64,000 nucleotides of DNA. Origin: Winogradskyella haliclonae. Lineage in GTDB: Bacteria; Bacteroidota; Bacteroidia; Flavobacteriales; Flavobacteriaceae. Where the stretch lies: assembly GCF_014635865.1 (NCBI RefSeq), contig NZ_BMDQ01000001.1, positions 1,488,001 through 1,552,000 on the forward strand, given 5' to 3'. A program made the translations under genes and the position numbers. The notes under the pieces were generated by a model. The model was given only the letters and a program-made list of their open reading frames with translations. It was not told the origin of the DNA and ran no database searches. Of the stretch, positions 42,627 to 52,063 are shown in pieces; position 1 is the first letter of the stretch; each line of letters begins with the position of its first letter.

Positions 42627-43742
42627 ATGAAAGAAGATTTTTACGACATATTAGGCGTTTCTAAAGACGCGTCTGCAGCCGAAATTAAAAAAGCATATCG
42701 TAAGATGGCTTTAAGATATCATCCAGATAAAAACCCTGATGATAAAGAAGCTGAAGAAAAGTTTAAAAAAGCAGCAGAAGCTTACGAAGTCTTAAGTGAT
42801 GCAGATAAAAAAGCACGCTATGATCAATTTGGTCACCAGGCCTTTGAGGGTGCTGGTGGTTTTGGCGGTGGTGGTATGAATATGGATGACATATTCAGTC
42901 AGTTTGGAGATATTTTTGGCGGTGCTTTTGGTGGTGGCGGTTTTGGCGGAGGCTTTGGCAGCGGCGGTCGTAGAGTTGTTAAAGGAAGTAACCTGCGTAT
43001 ACGTGTTAAACTTACTTTGGAAGATGTAGCTAATGGTGTAGAAAAAAAGATAAAAGTTAAGCGTAAAGTACAGGCTGAAGGTGTGACTTATAAAACATGT
43101 AGTACTTGTAATGGTCAAGGTCAAGTGACGCGAGTTACGAATACAATTTTAGGTCGCATGCAAACAGCATCAGCCTGCCCTACATGTGGAGGCGCTGGAC
43201 AAAGTATTGATAAGCGTCCTGATGGCTCAGATGCTCAAGGTCTAATATCTAAAGAAGAAACTGTAAGCGTAAAAATACCTGCTGGTGTTGTAGATGGCAT
43301 GCAGCTAAAGGTTACTGGTAAAGGGAATTCTGCACCAGGAAATGGGATTGCAGGAGATTTATTAGTTGCCATACAAGAGGAAAATCACGAAACTTTAAAA
43401 AGAGAAGGTGATAATTTACACTATGATTTGTATGTAAGCTTGCCTGATGCAGTTTTAGGTTCGTCTATGGAGATAGATACAGTTTCTGGTAAAGTGCGTA
43501 TTAAAATTGAACCTGGTGTACAATCAGGGAAAATATTAAGATTAAGAGGTAAAGGTATAACAAGTATCAATGGCTATGGAAAGGGAGACCTTTTAGTACA
43601 TGTTAATGTATGGACACCAAAAACTTTGAACAAAAAACAAAAAGAATTTTTCGAAACTATGAGAGAAGATGAACATTTTCAACCAAAACCTGAAAGTTCA
43701 GATAAGTCATTTTTTGAGAAAGTTAAGGATATGTTTTCTTAA
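42627..43742 (+). CDS. dnaJ: chaperone protein DnaJ
   Basis: 371 residues. J domain with HPD ([17 protein letters not shown]), a Gly/Phe-rich linker ([20 protein letters not shown]), then the zinc-finger domain. Only two of the usual four CxxCxGxG repeats are visible: CSTCNGQG and CPTCGGAG. I find no second pair between them, so the zinc domain looks shortened to one site, as in some other Bacteroidota. The C-terminal beta-domains are complete. J-domain cochaperone of DnaK. Confidence 0.96.
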   Translation: MKEDFYDILGVSKDASAAEIKKAYRKMALRYHPDKNPDDKEAEEKFKKAAEAYEVLSDADKKARYDQFGHQAFEGAGGFGGGGMNMDDIFSQFGDIFGGAFGGGGFGGGFGSGGRRVVKGSNLRIRVKLTLEDVANGVEKKIKVKRKVQAEGVTYKTCSTCNGQGQVTRVTNTILGRMQTASACPTCGGAGQSIDKRPDGSDAQGLISKEETVSVKIPAGVVDGMQLKVTGKGNSAPGNGIAGDLLVAIQEENHETLKREGDNLHYDLYVSLPDAVLGSSMEIDTVSGKVRIKIEPGVQSGKILRLRGKGITSINGYGKGDLLVHVNVWTPKTLNKKQKEFFETMREDEHFQPKPESSDKSFFEKVKDMFS

Positions 43743-43770
43743 AACCTTCTCTCTATTTCGTAAAAAAGAC

Positions 43771-43778
43771 TATATTTG
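43771..43778 (+). promoter_or_regulatory. -7-like box (TATATTTG) at the end of the dnaJ operon
   Basis: TATATTTG matches TAnnTTTG exactly, just before a terminator hairpin. No TTTG lies at a suitable distance upstream, so its use is doubtful. Confidence 0.3.
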
Positions 43779-43815
43779 AATTATCGCTAATGCTAATTGG
43801 CGATAATTTTTCTTT
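43779..43815 (+). terminator. terminator of grpE-dnaJ
   Basis: AATTATCGC (43779-43787) pairs with GCGATAATT (43800-43808), and TAAT/ATTG extends the stem to about 13 bp around GCTA. A T-rich tract follows. Confidence 0.75.
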
Positions 43816-43831
43816 TTCATAGCAATTTTTT

Positions 43832-43871
43832 CCCATCCTTATTTAATTATAAGGGTGGGTTTTGTTTTTTT
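43832..43871 (+). terminator. second terminator before the ABC transporter
   Basis: CCCATCCTTAT (43832-43842) pairs over 11 bases with ATAAGGGTGGG (43849-43859), followed by TTTTG and a run of seven T. Confidence 0.8.
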
Positions 43872-43996
43872 AACAACGCCAATTTTGAAGCACTTAGGGT
43901 GTTTTGTTTAATTAAAGATATATCAGCAAATTACTTAGTATTCCGTACAACATTTAATATATTTACCAACCTAACCAAAAAATCAAAGTATTTTTT

Positions 43997-44923
43997 ATGA
44001 GTGAACTGTTGGTGGCTAATGCTGTTTCCAAAGATTTTGGAGATTTTAGAGCCTTAAACAAAGTGTCTATTGCTGTACCTAAAGGCAGCATTTTTGGTTT
44101 ATTAGGACCAAATGGCGCAGGTAAAACAACATTAATAAGAATAATCAATCAGATAACTATGCCAGATGAAGGCAGTGTTTTACTCGATGGGCATCCTTTA
44201 AAGCAAGAACATATAAGAGATATTGGTTATTTGCCGGAGGAACGTGGTTTGTATAAATCCATGAGAGTTGGAGAACAAGCATTATATCTTGCTCAACTTA
44301 AAGGCATGTCTAAGTCTGAGGCTAAAAATCAATTAAAATATTGGTTTGATAAGTTTGAAATTAGCGACTGGTGGAACAAGAAAATACAAGAACTCAGTAA
44401 AGGTCAAGCTCAAAAAATACAATTTATAGTTACCGTTTTGCATCGCCCAAAATTGCTCATTTTTGATGAACCTTTTTCAGGTTTTGACCCTATAAATGCA
44501 AACCTCATTAAAGATGAAATACTAAAGCTTCGGGAAGAAGGAGCAACAGTCATTTTTTCGACCCATCGTATGGAATCTGTAGAAGAGCTTTGTGATCATA
44601 TTGCATTAATTCATAAATCCAATAAAGTTTTAGATGGAAACCTAATTGATATTAAGCGACAGTTTAAATCCAGCACTTTTGAAGTTGGATTGCAATCTAA
44701 TAATAGCAAGGTTGTAATTGAAGAGATTAAAAATAAGTTTGATGTTTTACCGGCAACATTTAAAAATGTTTATGACGATGTTAAGCTTAATGTAAAAATC
44801 ACACCTGAGACTTCACCTAATGATTTACTATCATTCTTGACCTCAAAAGCTGAGGTACACCATTTTGTAGAAGTTATTCCTTCTTCTAATGATATTTTTA
44901 TTCAAACTGTAAAAAACAATTAG
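43997..44923 (+). CDS. ABC transporter ATP-binding protein (ABC-2 exporter)
   Basis: 308 residues. Walker A GPNGAGKTT (about residues 36-44), signature LSKGQAQKIQF, Walker B LLIFDEP, and the H-loop STHRM. A ~80-residue C-terminal extension is typical of NatA-like or drug/Na export ATPases. The permease starts two bases downstream. Signature LSKGQ rather than LSGGQ is common in this subfamily. Confidence 0.94.
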   Translation: MSELLVANAVSKDFGDFRALNKVSIAVPKGSIFGLLGPNGAGKTTLIRIINQITMPDEGSVLLDGHPLKQEHIRDIGYLPEERGLYKSMRVGEQALYLAQLKGMSKSEAKNQLKYWFDKFEISDWWNKKIQELSKGQAQKIQFIVTVLHRPKLLIFDEPFSGFDPINANLIKDEILKLREEGATVIFSTHRMESVEELCDHIALIHKSNKVLDGNLIDIKRQFKSSTFEVGLQSNNSKVVIEEIKNKFDVLPATFKNVYDDVKLNVKITPETSPNDLLSFLTSKAEVHHFVEVIPSSNDIFIQTVKNN

Positions 44924-44925
44924 GA

Positions 44926-46236
44926 ATGAATCATTTATCTCTTATTATAAAGCGCGAATATTTCACTAAGGTCAAGAACAAATCTTTTGTTATTATGACG
45001 TTTTTGAGTCCGCTCATAATGATTGCTCTTATTAGTGTAGTGGCTTATTTAGCTCAGCTTAACACCAATAAAAAGCGTACTATTTCTATACTGGATCAAT
45101 CAGGTCTTTTTACCGAAGTTTTTGAAAACACAGACAATACTACATATAATTATACCAATGATGCTACTGTTGAAGAAGCAAAAGCTATTGTCAAAGAAGA
45201 TGAACAATATGGTCTTCTGTATATAGGTAAAGGTAACCTGGATACAGTTGGAGAAACCGTAAGGTTCTATTCAGAAGATTCGCCATCATTGACCGTAATC
45301 TCAAGTTTAGAGAATAAAATAGAGAGAAAACTTCGTGATTTAAAGCTCGTTGCTAATGGTTTAAATGCTGAGGAAATTAAAGCTGCTAAAGCAAATGTGA
45401 GTATTTTACAAGAGAGCTTTGATGGACAAAAGAGCTCTAAAATAGATAATATTTTAAAGTTGGCTTTTGGAGGTATTGCTGGCTATCTTCTTTTTATGTT
45501 TATCATTATTTACGGCAACATGATAATGCGAAGCGTGATTGAAGAAAAGACAAGCCGCATTATTGAAATAATTATTTCTTCAGTAAAACCAATTCAGCTT
45601 ATGATGGGTAAAATTATAGGAACATCGTTGGCTGGAGTTACTCAATTTGCTATCTGGATTGTTTTGTTAGCTATCCTATCAACAGTTGTTAGTATTGTTT
45701 TTGGTATTGATTTGACAGCTGCCCAAGGTCAACAACAAGAATTAATACAACAAGCTATGGACAGTTCAACAATGCAAAACGAAATAAGTTTGGCTATTCA
45801 GTCATTTCAGAATTTACCAATTGCTAATCTAATTATTGCTTTTCTATTCTTTTTTATTGGTGGTTATCTGTTATACAGTTCGCTTTATGCCGCCATTGGT
45901 GCTGCTGTTGATAATGAGACAGATACACAACAGTTTATGCTGCCAATTCTTATGCCTTTAATATTAGCAGTTTACGTTGGTGTATTTACTGTTATAGAAG
46001 ACCCTCACGGAACAGTGTCAACAATATTTTCTTTTATACCATTTACATCTCCAGTTGTAATGCTAATGCGTATTCCATTTGGTGTACCTATGTGGCAGCA
46101 AGTTGTTAGTCTATTGTTATTAGTAGGAACATTTACACTTACAGTTTGGTTTGCTGCTAAAATATATAGAGTAGGTATATTAATGTATGGTAAAAAACCT
46201 TCCTATAAATCCTTGATGAAATGGTTAAAATACTAA
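44926..46236 (+). CDS. ABC-2 type permease (NatB-like)
   Basis: 436 residues. One N-terminal membrane helix (FVIMTFLSPLIMIALISVVA), a ~150-residue extracytoplasmic domain, then five C-terminal spans (first: AFGGIAGYLLFMFIIIYGNM; last: VSLLLLVGTFTLTVWFAAKI). This is the ABC2_membrane_3 layout of NatB-type exporters. Forms the exporter with the preceding ATPase. Substrate unknown. It overlaps the MscS gene by 16 bases. Confidence 0.92.
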   Translation: MNHLSLIIKREYFTKVKNKSFVIMTFLSPLIMIALISVVAYLAQLNTNKKRTISILDQSGLFTEVFENTDNTTYNYTNDATVEEAKAIVKEDEQYGLLYIGKGNLDTVGETVRFYSEDSPSLTVISSLENKIERKLRDLKLVANGLNAEEIKAAKANVSILQESFDGQKSSKIDNILKLAFGGIAGYLLFMFIIIYGNMIMRSVIEEKTSRIIEIIISSVKPIQLMMGKIIGTSLAGVTQFAIWIVLLAILSTVVSIVFGIDLTAAQGQQQELIQQAMDSSTMQNEISLAIQSFQNLPIANLIIAFLFFFIGGYLLYSSLYAAIGAAVDNETDTQQFMLPILMPLILAVYVGVFTVIEDPHGTVSTIFSFIPFTSPVVMLMRIPFGVPMWQQVVSLLLLVGTFTLTVWFAAKIYRVGILMYGKKPSYKSLMKWLKY

Positions 46237-47126
46237 GTATAGATCTATTTCAAGATTTTAAAGAACTCGAAGAAGCCATTTCCGAAAGTAGCTTTTGGAA
46301 GAAGTTCCTTGATTTTCTTCATCTTCATATAGATCTAACAAAAGATATTAGTATATCAATATTAGATTTATTAATTCTAATTACTGCAATATGTATTACT
46401 AGTTGGGTACTTAAAATTATTTATAGAGTAATTACCCGAAAAATACCTGAGCAAGATAAAGGCAAGTTTAAAGTCGTTTATGGATATTTTAGATGGCTTA
46501 TATATGTTGCTATTTTTTTGATAACACTTGATTCTGTAGGAGTTAATGTTACGGCTATATTTGCTGCGTCCGCAGCTTTACTCATTGGTATTGGACTAGC
46601 GCTCCAGACGTTGTTTCAAGATATCATTTCTGGAGTATTCATACTCATCGATCAATCTTTGCATGTAGGAGATATTATTGAGTTAGATGGAAAGGTAGGT
46701 CGTGTCGAAGAAATAAAACTCAGAACGACTAGAGCGGTAACAATAGATAACAAAGTATTAATAATTCCTAACCATTTATACTTGACAAAAATTCTATATA
46801 ATTGGACTCAGAATGGTTCGTTAACAAGAGAAAGTATAGATTTAGGTGTGGCATATGGCACTGATGTTGAGCTTGTAAAACAGATTTTAATTGATATTGC
46901 AAATAAGCATGAATCAATACTAAAAGAACCAGAACCACTAGTGCTATTTACAGATTTTGGAGAGAGTTCTTTAAATTTTAAACTCGTTTTTACACTTAAT
47001 GACAGTTTTATTGCCACAATACCAAAAAGCGATTTAAGATTTGAAATTGATAAAGCATTTAGAGAAAATGGAATTAGTATTCCTTTTCCTCAGCGAGATA
47101 TTCATATCATTGAAAAGAATAAATAA
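46221..47126 (+). CDS. small-conductance mechanosensitive channel (MscS family)
   Basis: 301 residues. Three membrane helices precede the pore helix, whose Gly/Ala pattern is SAALLIGIGLALQTLFQDII. The beta-domain follows (VGDIIELDGKVGRVEEIKLR), then the C-terminal cytosolic domain. Family cores are 286 residues in E. coli MscS, so this is the minimal form. Osmotic-downshock valve in the inner membrane. Confidence 0.94.
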   Translation: MVKILSIDLFQDFKELEEAISESSFWKKFLDFLHLHIDLTKDISISILDLLILITAICITSWVLKIIYRVITRKIPEQDKGKFKVVYGYFRWLIYVAIFLITLDSVGVNVTAIFAASAALLIGIGLALQTLFQDIISGVFILIDQSLHVGDIIELDGKVGRVEEIKLRTTRAVTIDNKVLIIPNHLYLTKILYNWTQNGSLTRESIDLGVAYGTDVELVKQILIDIANKHESILKEPEPLVLFTDFGESSLNFKLVFTLNDSFIATIPKSDLRFEIDKAFRENGISIPFPQRDIHIIEKNK

Positions 47127-47146
47127 TAGATGATACTAGGAAAGAT

Positions 47147-48025
47147 TTGAAAACAGTTAAAAACACTTTTGTACTATTTGGCTTAATATGTCTAACTAAT
47201 TTAAATGCGCAATTAACAGATTTAGTAAGGTTAGAGTACTCTTTTATTCCGAGTAGCAAATCTGAAGACCAATACACAAGATTAAGAGCTTTATTAAATT
47301 ATCCTATAAAAATTAAAAATGATAACTACCTAATTATAGGGGCAGAATATAATAGAGTCTTATTAAATTTAGAAGAAGAATACCCTTTTGATACTTCTGT
47401 AATTGATGCCTTAAATATTATTGATTTAAATATCGGTTATACATTTAAAACGAGTGAGAACTGGCGTGTAGGATTAAAAGTAAACCCCAGAATTGCATCT
47501 ACACTAAATGGTAAAATCACAAAAGATGACCTCTTTATTAATGGAGGTATATTTTTTATAAAAGATAGAACAGACGCAGAAGATATAAAACGTCCATATC
47601 GATTAGTTTTAGGAGTAACGTATAATACTACAACAGGAATTCCTTTTCCATTACCGTTTGTAAATTATTTTAGAAGGATTAATAAAAATTGGTCTTTTAG
47701 TGCTGGTGTGCCTAAGTCTAATCTCAAATATTATTTTAGTGAGTCCAGCATTTTGCAAGCATTTGGAGCTGTAGATGGCTACTTTGCTAATTTGCAAGAA
47801 CCACTATCAGTAAATGGACAAAGTGCAAATAATATTTCGCTATCTGTTATTGTTGGAGGATTAGGGTACGAATATTGCTTTACTAAGCATCTAGTAGCTT
47901 ATCTTTATTCAGGTTACACCTTTAGACTTAATAATATTCTTAGAAATGATGATAGAGATGAAGTTTTTCGGTTAAATCAGAGAAATGCTTTTTATCTTAG
48001 GACAGGAATAAAATTTAAAATATAA
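47147..48025 (+). CDS. outer-membrane beta-barrel protein (DUF6268-like)
   Basis: 292 residues with a signal peptide (FVLFGLICLTNLNAQL). The body is a series of amphipathic strands ending in aromatic residues (YLIIGAEYNR, YRLVLGVTYN, HLVAYLYSGYTF, FYLRTGIKFKI with a terminal hydrophobic residue), as in barrel proteins. The start is TTG at 47147, preceded by AGGAAAG; no in-frame ATG lies nearby. The response-regulator gene starts one base after its stop. Confidence 0.78.
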   Translation: MKTVKNTFVLFGLICLTNLNAQLTDLVRLEYSFIPSSKSEDQYTRLRALLNYPIKIKNDNYLIIGAEYNRVLLNLEEEYPFDTSVIDALNIIDLNIGYTFKTSENWRVGLKVNPRIASTLNGKITKDDLFINGGIFFIKDRTDAEDIKRPYRLVLGVTYNTTTGIPFPLPFVNYFRRINKNWSFSAGVPKSNLKYYFSESSILQAFGAVDGYFANLQEPLSVNGQSANNISLSVIVGGLGYEYCFTKHLVAYLYSGYTFRLNNILRNDDRDEVFRLNQRNAFYLRTGIKFKI

Positions 48026-48026
48026 T

Positions 48027-49190
48027 ATGCAACATATATTAATCATAGAAGATGAAGCGGCCATTCGCCGTGTATTAGTTAAAATACTTTCTGAAGAGAG
48101 CGATACCTATTCGGTAGAAGAAGCAGAAGATGGGCTTTCTGGAATAGAAAAAATTAAAAAGAAAGATTACGATTTAGTGCTTTGTGATATTAAAATGCCA
48201 AAAATGGATGGTGTTGAGGTACTTGAAGCTGTAAAGAAAATAAAACCTGAAACACCTGTAGTTATGATTTCTGGTCATGGGGATTTGGATACAGCTGTAA
48301 ATACAATGCGTTTAGGTGCTTTTGATTATATCTCAAAGCCACCAGATTTAAATAGGCTTTTAAATACGGTACGTATTGCTTTAGATAGAAAAGAATTGGT
48401 TGTTGAAAACAAACGTTTAAAGAAGAAAGTTTCTAAGAAGTACGAAATGATTGGTGATAGTCCTGCAATTGGTCGTATTAAAGATATGATAGATAAGGTA
48501 GCGCCAACAGATGCTAGAGTATTAGTGACAGGTCCAAACGGAACAGGAAAAGAGCTTGTTGCACATTGGTTACATCAAAAAAGTGAACGTAATAAGGGTC
48601 CAATGATTGAGGTTAATTGTGCCGCAATTCCTAGTGAGCTGATTGAGAGCGAATTATTTGGTCATGTAAAAGGTGCTTTTACCTCTGCAGCAAAAGATCG
48701 TGCTGGTAAGTTTGAAGCTGCTAATGGCGGTACCATTTTCTTAGATGAGATTGGAGATATGAGTCTTTCTGCTCAGGCAAAAGTGTTACGTGCGCTACAA
48801 GAGAGTCGTATTCAGCGAGTTGGTAGTGATAAAGACATTAAGGTTAATGTTCGTGTCGTTGCGGCTACCAATAAAAACTTAAAAAAGGAAATTGCTGATG
48901 GTAAATTTCGTGAGGATTTGTACCATAGATTAGCTGTTATTTTAATAGAAGTCCCAGCATTAAATGATAGGCGAGAAGATATTCCTTTACTAGTTTCTCA
49001 TTTCTCAAAAAAGATATCTGAAGAACAAGGTACAGCGACAAAGACTTTTACTGATAAAGCCGTAAAATTACTTCAAAATTACGATTGGACAGGTAATATT
49101 CGAGAGCTCAGAAATGTCATAGAGCGGCTTATCATTCTAGGCGGAAATGAAGTAAGTGAAGCAGATGTAAAATCTTTTGCAAGCAAATAA
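48027..49190 (+). CDS. NtrC-family sigma-54 response regulator lacking a DNA-binding domain
   Basis: 387 residues. Receiver domain (1-120) with phospho-acceptor D54 and K104, and a sigma-54 AAA+ domain (about 141-375). Walker A is GPNGTGKE (169-176), the sigma-54-contacting loop is GAFTSA (216-221) instead of GAFTGA, and Walker B is GGTIFLDE (234-241); REDLYHRL is the arginine-finger region. The protein ends 12 residues after the AAA+ lid, so there is no Fis-type helix-turn-helix. It may activate sigma-54 from solution, like FlgR of Helicobacter. No histidine kinase is adjacent. Confidence 0.93.
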   Translation: MQHILIIEDEAAIRRVLVKILSEESDTYSVEEAEDGLSGIEKIKKKDYDLVLCDIKMPKMDGVEVLEAVKKIKPETPVVMISGHGDLDTAVNTMRLGAFDYISKPPDLNRLLNTVRIALDRKELVVENKRLKKKVSKKYEMIGDSPAIGRIKDMIDKVAPTDARVLVTGPNGTGKELVAHWLHQKSERNKGPMIEVNCAAIPSELIESELFGHVKGAFTSAAKDRAGKFEAANGGTIFLDEIGDMSLSAQAKVLRALQESRIQRVGSDKDIKVNVRVVAATNKNLKKEIADGKFREDLYHRLAVILIEVPALNDRREDIPLLVSHFSKKISEEQGTATKTFTDKAVKLLQNYDWTGNIRELRNVIERLIILGGNEVSEADVKSFASK

Positions 49191-49201
49191 ATTTTAGAAT
49201 C

Positions 49202-50080
49202 ATGAAAGACGTTAACATTGAAGAATTCAGAATTTCATCTCAAATAAAGATTAATGAACTTACCACTACATATAATTTAGAGGAAAATGAGGAAGACATT
49301 GAGAAGAAAATGAACAAGCTCAGCAAGAAACTTGCTGATATCCAAAATACCATGTACGCTCACGGAAAGTATTCGGTTTTAATGTGTATTCAAGGCATGG
49401 ATACTGCGGGAAAAGATAGCTTAATTCGTGAGGTGTTTAAAGAGTTTAATGTCAGAGGAATCGAAGCACATAGTTTTAAGAAACCTACGGATATTGAGCT
49501 AAAGCACGACTATTTGTGGCGTCATTATTTGGCTTTACCTGCTCGAGGTAAATTTGGTATTTTCAATAGAACGCATTATGAGAATGTTTTGGTTACACGA
49601 GTGCATCCTAATTATTTAAAGTACGAGAACATGCCAGACATTAATTCTGAAGCTGATGTTACTCAAGATTTTTGGAATCGCAGATTTAAAGAAATTAATA
49701 ATTTTGAGCAGCATATAGCAGATAATGGTACTATAATTTTTAAGTTCTTTTTAAACTTGTCTAAAGGCGAACAAAAAAATCGATTACTACGTCGATTAAA
49801 TCGACCAGACAAGCAATGGAAATTCTCTTCAGATGATTTAAAAGAACGTAAGCTTTGGGATAAGTATCAGGAATGCTATGAAGAAGCAATAAATAATACA
49901 TCTAAAACGCATGCTCCTTGGTATAACATTCCTGCAGATAATAAGCCTACAGCTAGATACATAGTTGCTAAAATATTGTACGATACACTTAAGCAATACA
50001 ACGATATTGTAGAGCCAGAGTTACCAGCAAAAGAAAAAGAAAATATAGATGTATATAAATCCCAATTAGAAAATGAATAA
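49202..50080 (+). CDS. ppk2: polyphosphate kinase 2 family protein
   Basis: 292 residues. P-loop with GMDTAGKDS, lid module with NRTHYENVLVTRVHP, and LPARGKFGIFNRT: the PPK2 core. These enzymes transfer phosphate between polyphosphate and nucleotides; the AGKDS form is typical of the short one-domain class that regenerates ADP/ATP or GTP. It overlaps the peptidase gene by eight bases. Confidence 0.93.
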   Translation: MKDVNIEEFRISSQIKINELTTTYNLEENEEDIEKKMNKLSKKLADIQNTMYAHGKYSVLMCIQGMDTAGKDSLIREVFKEFNVRGIEAHSFKKPTDIELKHDYLWRHYLALPARGKFGIFNRTHYENVLVTRVHPNYLKYENMPDINSEADVTQDFWNRRFKEINNFEQHIADNGTIIFKFFLNLSKGEQKNRLLRRLNRPDKQWKFSSDDLKERKLWDKYQECYEEAINNTSKTHAPWYNIPADNKPTARYIVAKILYDTLKQYNDIVEPELPAKEKENIDVYKSQLENE

Positions 50081-51485
50081 AATACTCATAATACTGTTTG
50101 CCTTTTTAAGTGTTTCTGTCTATGCGCAAAATGACGAAGCCACTTTAAAAAATATTTACAAACAATCTTTAACTAATGGGCAAAGTTATGCTTGGTTAGA
50201 TTATCTATCTAATGAGATTGGAGGGCGATTATCTGGATCGGAGAATGCTCAAAAAGCCATAGAATATACTAAAGCTGAATTAGAAAAATTAGGATTAGAT
50301 AAAGTTTGGTTGCAAGAAGTTATGGTGCCTAAATGGGTAAGAGGCGAAAAAGAAATTGGTAAAATAATTTTGAATAATGAGAATTCAACCATAAAAATGG
50401 ATGTCAATATTTGCGCGCTTGGAGGCTCTACAGCAACTTCTGATAAAGGTCTTCAAGCCAAAGTTGTTGAGGTGAAAAGTTTTGAAGAATTAGAAGCTCT
50501 TGGAGAAGATAAGATTAAAGGAAAAATTGTATTCTTCAACGGCGCAATGCAGGCAGATTTAATCAATACGTTTGAGGCCTATGGAGGTTGCTCAAAACAG
50601 CGCTATGCAGGTGCTTATGAAGCATCAAAGCTTGGTGCAGTAGGTGTTATTGTTAGGTCTCTTAATTTACGACAAGACGATTTTCCTCATACGGGGAGCA
50701 TGGGTTATTTAGATTTACCTAATGATAAACGTATTCCTTCAGCTGCAATTAGTACTAATGATGCAGACACATTATCTAAAGCTTTAGCAAAGGATGGTAA
50801 TCTTGAATTTTACTTCAAACAGAGTTGTCAGAAATATGACGATGTCTTGTCATATAATGTAATTGGTGAAATAACAGGTAGTGAGTTTCCTGACGAGTAT
50901 ATGTTAGTTGGTGGGCATCTAGATTCTTGGGATTTAGGTGATGGCGCACATGATGATGGTGCAGGCGTTGTTCAGTCAATGGAGGTTTTGAGATTGCTTA
51001 AAGAAAGCGGCGTTAAGCCAAAGAGGAGCATTAGAGTTGTATTATTTATGAATGAAGAGAACGGGCTTAGAGGTGGTCGTAAATATGCTGAAGAGGCTAA
51101 AGAGAAAAACGAAAACCATGTATTTGCTTTAGAAAGTGATTCAGGTGGATTTACGCCAAGAGGTTTTAGTTTTGATTGTAGTGATGCTAATTTAGCACAA
51201 ATAGAACAATGGCGAAGTTTGTTTAAACCTTATCTCATTCACTTTTTTGAAAAAGGATATAGCGGTGCTGATATAGGTCCATTAAAGAACGATACTATTG
51301 TTTTAGCAGGGTTACGACCAGATTCACAACGTTATTTCGATTACCATCATGCCTCTAACGATACCTTTGATGCTGTAAATAAACGCGAGTTAGAACTAGG
51401 AGCAGCTACAATGACATCTCTGGTTTATCTATTTGATAAATATGGTGTGAATCAAATAAAGAATATCCCACAAATAAAGGATTAG
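50073..51485 (+). CDS. secreted M28-family zinc aminopeptidase
   Basis: 470 residues. Signal peptide (KILIILFAFLSVSVYAQ), then an M28 peptidase interrupted by a PA-like insert (about residues 120-260, GGSTATSDKGLQAKVVEVKS onward). Zinc ligands are visible in GGHLDSWDLGDGAHDDGAG and MNEENGLRGGRKYAEE. Closest to the plasma glutamate carboxypeptidase group. Probably degrades peptides in the periplasm or outside. Overlaps PPK2; the DinB-like gene follows two bases later. Confidence 0.92.
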   Translation: MNKILIILFAFLSVSVYAQNDEATLKNIYKQSLTNGQSYAWLDYLSNEIGGRLSGSENAQKAIEYTKAELEKLGLDKVWLQEVMVPKWVRGEKEIGKIILNNENSTIKMDVNICALGGSTATSDKGLQAKVVEVKSFEELEALGEDKIKGKIVFFNGAMQADLINTFEAYGGCSKQRYAGAYEASKLGAVGVIVRSLNLRQDDFPHTGSMGYLDLPNDKRIPSAAISTNDADTLSKALAKDGNLEFYFKQSCQKYDDVLSYNVIGEITGSEFPDEYMLVGGHLDSWDLGDGAHDDGAGVVQSMEVLRLLKESGVKPKRSIRVVLFMNEENGLRGGRKYAEEAKEKNENHVFALESDSGGFTPRGFSFDCSDANLAQIEQWRSLFKPYLIHFFEKGYSGADIGPLKNDTIVLAGLRPDSQRYFDYHHASNDTFDAVNKRELELGAATMTSLVYLFDKYGVNQIKNIPQIKD

Positions 51486-51487
51486 TT

Positions 51488-52063
51488 ATGAAAAATGCAC
51501 TTAAGATTTTTGTTTTAATTTTATGTACTTCGGTTTTTGGTCAAGTAGAGTCAAAAGATGAATTGCCATATTATGAAGTCCCAGAATACTCTAAAGAATT
51601 TACTGCAGGTACCATGGCAGCTCGTATGGTGGATGCTTTGGGGTTTAGATTTTATTGGGCATCTTATGAGCTTACGGATAAAGACTTAGCTTATAAATTA
51701 AATGAAGACGGGCGTTCTACTGCTGAGACTATAGATCACATATACGATTTATCTAAAATTATTATCAATTCCACTTTAAAGAAGCCTAATTCAAGAGAAG
51801 ATAAAGAAGAAGTGACTTATGCTCAAAAAAGAGCAGCAACGCTTAAAAATTTAAAAACCGCTGCAGATATTCTTCGTCAAAGTGATGATATCTCTGAATT
51901 TAAAATCATTTTTGGAGAGCAAAAAATACCATTTTGGAATCAAGTTAATGGACCTATTGCTGATGCTATATGGCATTGTGGACAAATTGCTACATATAGG
52001 CGTGCATCAGGAAATCCTATTAATCCAAAGGTGAATCATTTTACAGGAAAGGTTAGAAACTAA
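51488..52063 (+). CDS. exported DinB-like helical-bundle protein
   Basis: 191 residues. Signal peptide (NALKIFVLILCTSVFGQVES) followed by a four-helix bundle. AETIDHIYDLSKIIINS and ADAIWHCGQIATYRRASGNP give conserved His positions as in DinB/YfiT metal-binding bundles. Unlike typical DinB proteins it is exported. Function unknown. It is the last gene of the run and overlaps the convergent lysA by four bases. Confidence 0.8.
   Translation: MKNALKIFVLILCTSVFGQVESKDELPYYEVPEYSKEFTAGTMAARMVDALGFRFYWASYELTDKDLAYKLNEDGRSTAETIDHIYDLSKIIINSTLKKPNSREDKEEVTYAQKRAATLKNLKTAADILRQSDDISEFKIIFGEQKIPFWNQVNGPIADAIWHCGQIATYRRASGNPINPKVNHFTGKVRN

Noticed and set aside
42840..42980. GGT/GGC-rich stretch as a possible simple repeat
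   Set aside because: It is the Gly/Phe-rich linker of DnaJ.
43797..44000. 67-codon plus-strand frame before the ABC transporter
   Set aside because: Composition is Phe/Asn-rich as expected of AT-rich non-coding DNA, it crosses the terminator at 43832-43871 and overlaps the ABC gene start.
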